Assembly (NCBI GenBank): GCA_903882645.1
Contig: CAIRXZ010000342.1
Span: 1-45,665, forward strand
Source: an uncultured Acidobacteriia bacterium
GTDB lineage: Bacteria; Acidobacteriota; Terriglobia; Bryobacterales; Bryobacteraceae
DNA: 45,665 nt
Direction: 5' to 3'
This document shows, one piece after another, positions 39,788 through 45,665 of the stretch. Within the stretch, counting starts at the first letter, position 1. Each line of letters begins with the position of its first letter. The translations under genes and the position numbers were made by a program. Under the pieces are notes generated by a model that worked only from the letters and a program-made list of their open reading frames with translations, made no database searches and had not been told where the DNA came from.

Positions 39788-40822
39788 TTGAAGAATAATT
39801 GTCTGGAAATGGCGGCGGTGATGCTGGCGGCTATGGCACCAACTGTAACCTCCGCGAGTTACCGCAAGCCCTTGGGCGAAATCGACTTTTTCGGGTACAA
39901 AGGTCTAGATGTTGCGGCCATTCGATCCGCCTTTCCGTTCCATGAGGGGGACTTGTTTCCTCCTGCCAAGGCGAAATCTTCAGATGACCTGAAGCAGCAA
40001 GTGAGCGAGAAGGTAAAGCAGATCATCGGTCGCGAGCCCACAGATGTTTCGTTCGTCTGCTGCGACTCGAAGCAAGAGTGGATGGTGTACATTGGGTTGC
40101 CGGGTGAATCGTATAAGGCGCTGGCCTTGAACCCGACGCCTGCCGGGGACATCCGGTTGCCGGGGCCCGCAGTCGCGCTTAGCCAGAAAATGGACAGGGC
40201 ATGGAGTGACGCTGTCATGAAGGGGCACGCCACGGAAGATGACTCAGAGGGTTTTGCTCTCACGGGCGATCCAAGAGCAAGAACAGCGCAATTGGCGATT
40301 CGGGACTACGCTCTTAGCAACGAGACACTAATCTTGCAGGTACTGGCCTCGTCCTCTGATGCGCGGCATCGCGCCATGGCTGCCCAGATGATCGGGTACG
40401 GGCGTCAATCCGAGGAGCAGGTCGATGCGCTGGTCCGGGCAAGCCTTGACCCAAATGATGAAGTTCGCAATAACGCCGTGCGCGGGCTGTGGGTACTAGC
40501 AGGCGCGAAGCCGAACATGGCTCAACGGATTCCGCTGGAGCCTTTCGTGCGCCTCCTTCGGTCTGGCTCGTGGTCGGATCACAATAAGGCGTCCCTACTC
40601 CTGGCAGCGCTGACGAGGAGCCGTGATCCGAAAGTGCTGGCGTCAATTCGGGCGGAGGCGATCGATCCACTCGCAGAGATGGCTCGATGGCGGAGCTTGG
40701 GGCATGCCGAAGCCGCACTTTTGATACTCGGTCGAATCGCCGGCCTCGATGAGGATGCGTTGAAAAGGTTGATTGACGCCGGTCAGTCGGACAGGATTAT
40801 CGGCAAACTAAATTACCAGTGA
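39788..40822 (+). CDS. Secreted protein with HEAT-like repeats, function unknown
   Basis: A 344-residue protein. The TTG at 39788 has GGGAG seven bases upstream; an ATG at 39809 is the alternative start. A short hydrophobic segment (MAAVMLAAMAPTVTSA) may be a signal peptide. Residues 30-130 form an unassigned alpha/beta part (FFGYKGLDVAAIRSAFPFHEG is like the proregion of a POTRA-type fold, a weak impression). Residues 150-330 look like HEAT repeats: LASSSDARHRAMAAQMIGYG and SLDPNDEVRNNAVRGLWVLA are two clear units. Base composition is lower in GC than the flanking genes, as is that of the toxin-antitoxin pairs before it. No function can be assigned. Confidence 0.75.
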   Translation: MKNNCLEMAAVMLAAMAPTVTSASYRKPLGEIDFFGYKGLDVAAIRSAFPFHEGDLFPPAKAKSSDDLKQQVSEKVKQIIGREPTDVSFVCCDSKQEWMVYIGLPGESYKALALNPTPAGDIRLPGPAVALSQKMDRAWSDAVMKGHATEDDSEGFALTGDPRARTAQLAIRDYALSNETLILQVLASSSDARHRAMAAQMIGYGRQSEEQVDALVRASLDPNDEVRNNAVRGLWVLAGAKPNMAQRIPLEPFVRLLRSGSWSDHNKASLLLAALTRSRDPKVLASIRAEAIDPLAEMARWRSLGHAEAALLILGRIAGLDEDALKRLIDAGQSDRIIGKLNYQ

Positions 40823-40976
40823 CCCTAATCGCCGTTGCCCATGGGTGGTCGGTTCCGGCCGTGAAGCTCGTTGTGGCAAAAAAACGGGGTTGTCGGAAAA
40901 ATGGTCGTCGGGCGCCCCACGCAGGTCCGCCGAACAATCCTAGCGTTCCGAAGTTGGCGCACAGACCCTGCAAACG

Positions 40977-40996
40977 CCCGCGGCGCGAGCCGTGGG
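40977..40996. repeat. Hairpin CCCGCGG / CCGTGGG
   Basis: A near copy of the 17897-17916 hairpin, in the 210-base gap before the metallo-hydrolase gene; nothing else is seen in that gap. Confidence 0.45.
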
Positions 40997-41033
40997 GACG
41001 AGGCCCCAGCTCAGGACGGAAGATCACGCGGCG

Positions 41034-41882
41034 CTACTCCCCGTTCCCAAGCGCAAACCCCGTCTTCGCGTTCTTCACAATCCGCGCGAGATCGGTCTCG
41101 ACGTCGTGGGCAAACCCGCACAGCCAGCCCCCCTCGGCCGCCGCCCCCAGCCACTGGTTCTTGGTTTCGATGGCTTGCAGCGGAAACAGGTCGAACGCGG
41201 CGATCCAGGAAGGCTGCAAGTGCGCGGCGGTAGGCGCGAGGTCGGAGAGAAAACAGAAGGTCTGGCCGCCGCTCTGGGCCGTCACCACCGTCATGTCGCG
41301 GTTGTGGCCGGGGGCGCGGCGCATCCGGACGCCCGGCGCCACTTCGCAATCGCCATCCACCAAAGTCATTTGGCCGGATTCGACCAGCGGGTCGTAGTTG
41401 GCGGCGATGTAGCTGACGCTGTCCCGCGCGAGGTTCTCGTGCGCATGTTCCCACTCCCCGCGCGACGCGAAGTAGCGGGCGCGCGGGAAGGCCGGCCGCG
41501 CCACGCCGCCCTCGAGGATCGTGTTGCCGCCGCAATGGTCCCAGTGGAGGTGGCTGTTTATGACGATATCGATGGATTCCGGGTCGAACCCGTGGCGGGC
41601 GATCACGGAAGGGAGCGGTTCCGGCTCGGGTGGCAGCTTCATGCGTTCGCGGGCGCGCCCGTCCATCTTGTCCCCGCCGCCCGTTTCCACCAGGATGGAA
41701 TGTTCGCCCGTGCGGATCAGGTAGCAGTTGAAGCCCGCCGGGATGCGGTTGAGCTCGTCCGCGGCGATGCGGCGGCTCCACAGGGTCTTGGGCACGACGC
41801 CGAAGAACGCGCCCCCGTCCCACCAGTAGATGGACTCCCGGATCGGGGAGATTTCGAAGCTGCCCAGGACGGTGCCGGACAT
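41034..41882 (-). CDS. Metallo-beta-lactamase-fold hydrolase
   Basis: A 282-residue cytoplasmic MBL-fold enzyme. The metal-binding HxHxDH motif is H111-L-H113-W-D115-H116 in NSHLHWDHCGGN, preceded by the AGFNCYLIRTGEHSILVETG strand and followed by APGHNRDM (third metal histidine), FLSDLAPTAAH with the bridging Asp and the late FAHD histidine. It has no signal peptide. The pattern is close to the AHL-lactonase/quorum-quenching-like and glyoxalase II-like groups, but the substrate cannot be predicted. It is followed upstream, on the same strand, by a YtxH gene 13 bases away. Confidence 0.88.
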   Translation of the reverse strand: MSGTVLGSFEISPIRESIYWWDGGAFFGVVPKTLWSRRIAADELNRIPAGFNCYLIRTGEHSILVETGGGDKMDGRARERMKLPPEPEPLPSVIARHGFDPESIDIVINSHLHWDHCGGNTILEGGVARPAFPRARYFASRGEWEHAHENLARDSVSYIAANYDPLVESGQMTLVDGDCEVAPGVRMRRAPGHNRDMTVVTAQSGGQTFCFLSDLAPTAAHLQPSWIAAFDLFPLQAIETKNQWLGAAAEGGWLCGFAHDVETDLARIVKNAKTGFALGNGE

Positions 41883-41895
41883 TCGCTCGAAGGGA

Positions 41896-42180
41896 TCAGC
41901 CCTGGACCAGCTTGCGGCCGCGCTCGAACAGCTCCGCGGCGTCCTCCACCAGCTTGCGCCCGCGCTCGAACATATCCTTGCCCGCGTCGGCGATGTCCTT
42001 GCCGGTTTCGGCGACCGCTTCTTTGCCTTTGCGTCCCGTGTCGGATAGCAACCGGCGGGTATCCTTGCCGCTCTTAGGCGCGTAAAGAATGGCCACGGTC
42101 GCGCCGATGACCGCGCCGGTCAGGAACCACGCCAGCCTGGCGCTCAAGTCCGCGCATGTATCGGTTCGTTGCTCTGACAT
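41896..42180 (-). CDS. YtxH domain protein
   Basis: A 94-residue protein. An N-terminal membrane helix (about 15-33, WFLTGAVIGATVAILYAP) is followed by the SGKDTRRLL motif typical of YtxH/gas-vesicle-like stress proteins, then a charged amphipathic helix of repeating AGKDMFERGRKLVEDA-type units. The family includes general-stress membrane proteins in Bacillus; the molecular role is unknown. It precedes the metallo-hydrolase gene on the minus strand and is divergent from the DUF4159 gene. Confidence 0.85.
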   Translation of the reverse strand: MSEQRTDTCADLSARLAWFLTGAVIGATVAILYAPKSGKDTRRLLSDTGRKGKEAVAETGKDIADAGKDMFERGRKLVEDAAELFERGRKLVQG

Positions 42181-42268
42181 TTTGCCGCCTCCGCGGGGAG
42201 CCCGTTCTCAAGGGCGCTCCCTCCACATTCTGCGATATCCTTGGGGCATGGCGCAAGAGGCAGGGTCG

Positions 42269-42288
42269 GGCAGGCGCTTTCGCCTGCC
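42269..42288. repeat. REP-like hairpin GGCAGGCG / CGCCTGCC
   Basis: A perfect 8-bp stem with CTTT loop upstream of the DUF4159 gene; a copy of 33212-33233. Confidence 0.6.
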
Positions 42289-42346
42289 AACGTCCTTGCG
42301 CGGCGGAATCTCCTGGACCGTTACGCGCCCCTGGGTCGGGAATCCG

Positions 42347-43249
42347 ATGCTGCGCGTGATGTTCCGGCGAGGCAACCCGGCGGGGATTTCCCGCGCAACG
42401 GCGTGGCTGCTGTGCGCCGGGCTGGCGGCGGCCGGCGCGCTGTGCGCGTTTCAACGCCCGTTCCGGGTGTATTTCAGCGTCGAGCGCTACGACGACATCC
42501 CCCTGCCGCCGGATTACCGGGAAAAAGCCGAGTGGGTATTCGGGCGGCTGATGTACCCGGAGCACCCCTATGGTATTTTCGCCGGCGGAGGCCGCGGCCG
42601 CGGATTCCGGTTCGGCTCCGCGTTCGACTGGCGCAATGGAGGGACCGGTTGGACGCAGGATTACCCCCGCGCCGACCGTCACTTCGCCCAGGCCGTGAGG
42701 CGCCTCACGCGCGTCGACGCGCGCAGCGTGGAACAACCCGTCAACCCCGACGACTTGGACGATTTCTACAACTGGCCGTGGCTGAACGCCGGCGAGATGG
42801 GCGACTGGCTGCTGACCGATGCCCAGGTGAAGACGCTCCGCGAATACCTGCTGCGCGGGGGATTCCTGATGCTGGACGACTTCTGGGGTCCGGTCGAGTA
42901 CGCGCGTTTCAACGAGACCATGAGCAGGATCTTTCCGGACCGTCCGATTGTCGAAATGGAGAGCCGCGACCCGATTTTCCATACCGTCTACGATCTCGAC
43001 GACCGCTACCAGATTCTGGGCCAGTGGGCGCTCCCGCGCGGCGGCTTCATGTCGCAGCGCGCCGCCGGCACGGTGGCCCACTGGCTGGGCATTTACGACG
43101 ATAAGGGCCGCGTGATGGTGGCGATCTCCTTCAATTCCGACGTGGGCGACTCATGGGAATGGGCCGACGATCCATCCTATCCCGAGAAGTTCTCCGCCCT
43201 GGGCATCCGCCTCGGCGTGAACTACGTGGTCTATTCGATGACGCACTAG
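42347..43249 (+). CDS. DUF4159 domain protein
   Basis: A 300-residue protein. The ATG at 42347 gives a signal anchor (AWLLCAGLAAAGALCAF); the in-frame ATG at 42248 and others upstream would translate a palindromic repeat and are rejected. The mature part matches DUF4159: YFSVERYDDIPLPPDYREKA, the YPRADRHFAQAVRRLTRV and LTDAQVKTLREYLLRGGFLM segments and LDDFWG. DUF4159 proteins resemble glutamine-amidotransferase-like folds and often occur near MoxR/BatA genes in Bacteroidetes and Planctomycetes; here it is solitary. Its role is unknown, perhaps in envelope integrity. Confidence 0.85.
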   Translation: MLRVMFRRGNPAGISRATAWLLCAGLAAAGALCAFQRPFRVYFSVERYDDIPLPPDYREKAEWVFGRLMYPEHPYGIFAGGGRGRGFRFGSAFDWRNGGTGWTQDYPRADRHFAQAVRRLTRVDARSVEQPVNPDDLDDFYNWPWLNAGEMGDWLLTDAQVKTLREYLLRGGFLMLDDFWGPVEYARFNETMSRIFPDRPIVEMESRDPIFHTVYDLDDRYQILGQWALPRGGFMSQRAAGTVAHWLGIYDDKGRVMVAISFNSDVGDSWEWADDPSYPEKFSALGIRLGVNYVVYSMTH

Positions 43250-43258
43250 GGTCGGTGG

Positions 43259-43278
43259 GGCGGACCTCCCGGTCTGCC
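43259..43278. repeat. REP-like hairpin, GGCGGACC type
   Basis: GGCGGACC-TCCC-GGTCTGCC directly after the DUF4159 gene; near-identical to 38163-38182 over about 35 bases including flanks. Confidence 0.65.
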
Positions 43279-43419
43279 TTCTTGCGCCAACGCCGTGCTC
43301 GGGTTCCTCCAGCGCTCGGACCGAATCAACCCCCCGCGACTGCCCCGCCGCCGCGTTCTGAAGCAGCGTCCGGTCTTCTGGCCGCGCCGCGCCGATCGCT
43401 CACTCGACCTGGGATGGCG

Positions 43420-43425
43420 TATAAT
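43420..43425 (+). promoter_or_regulatory. Candidate -10 box of the FecR/DUF6600 gene
   Basis: A perfect TATAAT lies 69 bases before the start codon in an otherwise GC-rich leader. No good -35 box lies 16-18 bases upstream, so an extended -10 or activator-dependent promoter is possible. Confidence 0.4.
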
Positions 43426-43494
43426 GCTTCTGTCTTATTGCACTGCTAATGATATGGCGACATCATGAGTCGGCTTGCTTGGAAAGGTTGTGAA

Positions 43495-45665
43495 ATGAAA
43501 CACTTGCTCTTGTGGGCATCGTCCCTGGTTGCGCTTCTCGCTGTCTCCGGCATCGCGGCGGCGCAGGATGCGGATCCGCCCTCGCGCGTAGCCCGCGTTG
43601 CGTATATCTCCGGCCGCGTATCGTTCGAGCCCGCCAGCGTGGATCAGTGGGCCGACGCATCACTGAATTACCCGATGACGACCGGCGACAACCTGTATAC
43701 CGACATCGGCGCCCATGCCGTGCTGCGGATCGGTCAGAATTCCATCCGTCTGAACTCGGGAACCAATTTCCAGTTCGTGAACCTGAGCGATAACGTGGTT
43801 CAGACCAGCATCAACGCCGGCGATCTGAGCCTCAACGTGCGTCATCTCTTCAATGGCGAATCCTGGGAGGTCGACACTCCCAACGGCGCAGTCACCCTCC
43901 TGCGCACGGGCGAATACCGGGTCGACACCGATACCTCCCGCAACGCCACGATGGTCACCGTCCGCGCGGGTGACATCGAAGTAACCGCCAACAACCAGAG
44001 CTTTCCCGTTCATTCCGGCCAGACTGCCTACTTCGACAACTCCGGCAACCCGCCCGACGTTCAGGCTGCAAACCAACCCGACGATTTCGATTCTTTCGTC
44101 TCTTCGCGGGACCGCCTGGAAGATGTCCCGCCGCCCCAGTACGTCTCACCCGACATGGCCGGCTATGAAGATCTGAATGCCAATGGCGATTGGCGCAACA
44201 CGCCGGACTACGGCCCGGTATGGACTCCGCGCGTCGCGGCGGGCTGGGCCCCCTATCGCGAGGGGCGCTGGGCCTGGGTCGAACCATGGGGTTGGACCTG
44301 GGTGGATGATGAACCCTGGGGCTTCGCGCCGTTTCACTATGGACGCTGGGCTTACATCGATAACAGGTGGGGCTGGTGCCCCGGCCCGGTTGCCGAGCGT
44401 GTTTACTATGCTCCGGCGCTGGTCGCTTTCGTCGGTGGTGGAGGATTCAGCGTGGGTGTCTCGATTGGCGGTGGGGGCGGCGGTCTCGTCGGCTGGTTCC
44501 CACTCGGCCCGCGCGAAGCGTACTACCCCTCGTATCATGTGTCACAGGGTTACGTCCGCCAGGTGAACGTCACCAACACGCGGATTACGAACATCAATGT
44601 CGCGAATATCAACGTCACCAACGTCAACTACGTGAACCGCAGCGCTATAGTGGCGATGCCGCGGGATTCCTTCGCCTCGGCGCAGTCTGTCCAGCGCGCC
44701 GCGGTGCGCGTCGACGCCAACCAGATGCGCCAGGCCCAGGTGATCGGCGCCGCGCCTCGAGTGGCGCCGCAACGGGAGAGCGTTCTTGCGAATAGCGGCG
44801 GTCGTACTGCCGTCGCGCCCCCGGCCGCTATTGCGAATCGTCCCGTAGTCGCCAGACTCGCTCCACCTCCGCCTGCGGTTCCGTTTGCCGCTAAGCGGCA
44901 AATACTCGAGCAGCATCCCGGGATCCCGGCGGCGCCGGCGCAATTGCAGACTATGCGCGCACAGGCCGCCGGCCGGAACCCGGCGCCCGGACGCATGCAG
45001 GTCCAGCCGATCGACGCGAAACAGGTTCATTCGGTCACCCCGACCGTGCGCCCCGGTCCTGCGCCGGCCTTTGCCCAGCGCCCGGCCCAGCCCCAAAACG
45101 GTCCAGCGCGGCCACCTAACCAGCAACCGCTCACCCAACCCGTCCCGGCCGCCCGGCCACAGAGTCTTCCCCCGGCCCCCGTACAGGCTCAACCCCCAAT
45201 GCGCCAGACGCCCCCGGCCCGCGAGCAGGCTCAACCCCCGGTACGCCAGACGCCCCCGGCCCGCGAGCAGGCTCAACCCCCAATGCGCCAGGCGCCGTCG
45301 GCCCCCGTGCAAGCTCAACCCCCGGTGCGCCAGACGCCTCCGGCCCGCGAGCAAGCTCAACCCCCGGTGCGCCAAGCGCCTCCCGCCCCCGCGCAGCCTC
45401 AACCCCCGGTGCGCCAGGCGCCTCCCGCCCCCGTGCAAGCTCAACCCCCGGTACGCCAGGCGCCTCCGGCCCGCGAGCAAGCTCAACCCCCGGTGCGCCA
45501 GGCGCCTCCAGCCCCCGTCCAGGCTCAACCCCCGGTACGCCAGGCGCCTCCGGCCCGCGAGCAAGCTCAATCCCCGGTGCGCCAGGCGCCCCCGGCCCCC
45601 GCGCAGGCTCAACCCCCGGTGCGCCAGGCGCCCCCGGCCCCCGCGCAGGCTCAACCCCCGGTGCG
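43495..45665 (+). CDS. Secreted FecR / DUF6600 protein with 42-bp repeat tail (3' partial)
   Basis: At least 723 residues, running off the window. The ATG at 43495 has GGAAAGG seven bases before it and opens a signal peptide (KHLLLWASSLVALLAVSGIAAA-QDA); an in-frame ATG at 43465 would add ten residues. Residues 30-190 are FecR-like (ARVAYISGRVSFEP, then YPMTTGDNLYTDIGAHAVLR). Residues 220-340 are the DUF6600 type, with Trp-rich WTPRVAAGWAPYREGRW, WVEPWGWTWVDDEPWG and FAPFHYGRWA. A Gly- and Asn/Val-rich stretch follows (TNINVANINVTNVNY). From 45184 the protein consists of 14-residue repeats with consensus QAQPPVRQAPPAPV or PPARE endings. It is probably an envelope protein with a Pro-rich, wall-spanning tail. 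The end is not seen. Confidence 0.88.
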   Translation, partial: MKHLLLWASSLVALLAVSGIAAAQDADPPSRVARVAYISGRVSFEPASVDQWADASLNYPMTTGDNLYTDIGAHAVLRIGQNSIRLNSGTNFQFVNLSDNVVQTSINAGDLSLNVRHLFNGESWEVDTPNGAVTLLRTGEYRVDTDTSRNATMVTVRAGDIEVTANNQSFPVHSGQTAYFDNSGNPPDVQAANQPDDFDSFVSSRDRLEDVPPPQYVSPDMAGYEDLNANGDWRNTPDYGPVWTPRVAAGWAPYREGRWAWVEPWGWTWVDDEPWGFAPFHYGRWAYIDNRWGWCPGPVAERVYYAPALVAFVGGGGFSVGVSIGGGGGGLVGWFPLGPREAYYPSYHVSQGYVRQVNVTNTRITNINVANINVTNVNYVNRSAIVAMPRDSFASAQSVQRAAVRVDANQMRQAQVIGAAPRVAPQRESVLANSGGRTAVAPPAAIANRPVVARLAPPPPAVPFAAKRQILEQHPGIPAAPAQLQTMRAQAAGRNPAPGRMQVQPIDAKQVHSVTPTVRPGPAPAFAQRPAQPQNGPARPPNQQPLTQPVPAARPQSLPPAPVQAQPPMRQTPPAREQAQPPVRQTPPAREQAQPPMRQAPSAPVQAQPPVRQTPPAREQAQPPVRQAPPAPAQPQPPVRQAPPAPVQAQPPVRQAPPAREQAQPPVRQAPPAPVQAQPPVRQAPPAREQAQSPVRQAPPAPAQAQPPVRQAPPAPAQAQPPV
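45184..45665 (+). repeat. 42-bp in-frame tandem repeat, 11 full units and a partial one
   Basis: Units start at 45184 and every 42 bases after that (45226, 45268, ... 45604, partial at 45646). Each encodes 14 residues, QAQPP(V/M)RQ(A/T)PPA followed by RE, PV or PA. Units differ by a few substitutions only, and the array is cut by the window end. Confidence 0.95.

Noticed and set aside
42089-42346. Extended start of the DUF4159 protein
   Set aside because: This part overlaps the divergent YtxH gene and a REP-like hairpin; the signal anchor begins after 42347.
44542-45654. Minus-strand open frame encoding a regular LAHRGLSL-type repeat protein
   Set aside because: The repeat is the reverse reading of the 42-bp units of the FecR/DUF6600 gene, which has signal peptide, RBS and known domains.
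45184-45665. Possible CRISPR array because of regular 42-bp spacing
   Set aside because: There are no unique spacers; the units are contiguous, in frame and coding.

Overview
The window reads as a chromosomal segment of a GC-rich acidobacterium, most likely of the Solibacter/Bryobacter lineage (Bryobacterales). This is an inference from gene content: a VWFA-related acidobacterial secreted protein, several MacB-like export genes, a bacterial M2 peptidase, a DUF6600-type FecR protein, many secreted proteins of unknown function, and REP-like palindromes with a RAYT transposase remnant. No marker gene here settles the genus.

Layout. 1-5.8 kb: a Tat-exported aldo/keto reductase with two ferredoxin-type clusters, then the nitrogen-sensing set amtB-glnK-glnD (ammonium channel, PII protein, PII uridylyltransferase). 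5.9-9.3 kb: thioesterase, a MoaD-MoaE fusion, a secreted VWA protein, an Hfq-like protein and an inositol-phosphatase-family enzyme. 9.4-16.3 kb: a secreted protein resembling a dead metallopeptidase, nadD, a cyclophilin, an M2 peptidase, tRNA-Asp, a sensor kinase with an unusual N-terminal receiver, and rpsT. 16.3-21.9 kb: two repeat-rich intergenic stretches, a membrane-anchored unknown, an SH3-domain lipoprotein, a polytopic GT-C-like membrane protein and a flavin reductase, all on the minus strand. 21.9-27.4 kb: a plus-strand series of HU-like protein, site-2 protease, GT2, GT4, prepilin peptidase, a secreted unknown and a TIGR01777 epimerase; the GT2-GT4-peptidase genes overlap end to end.

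27.4-38.1 kb is entirely minus strand: a GH16 glucanase and two MacAB-type export modules totalling four permeases, two adaptors and one ATPase, separated by a peptidoglycan-binding-domain protein and the RAYT remnant. 38.3-40.8 kb is an accessory patch with two divergent toxin-antitoxin pairs (higBA and hicAB) and a HEAT-repeat protein. 41-45.7 kb: a metallo-beta-lactamase-fold hydrolase, a YtxH protein, a DUF4159 protein, and a FecR/DUF6600 protein whose 42-bp-repeat tail runs off the end of the window.

The most notable signals are not in the gene list. (1) Small hairpin elements with 8-14 bp stems are scattered through the intergenic DNA; one copy forms a perfect 27-bp inverted pair, copies lie inside two coding sequences, and one abuts the RAYT fragment. 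(2) Arrays of 7- and 8-nt tandem repeats lie between genes, and two of them end just before start codons and seem to supply the ribosome binding site. (3) The two toxin-antitoxin operons share one promoter design, a palindrome overlapping the -10 box with a toxin GTG start only 6-7 nt further on, which suggests leaderless toxin mRNAs. No wholly new multi-gene system is evident.
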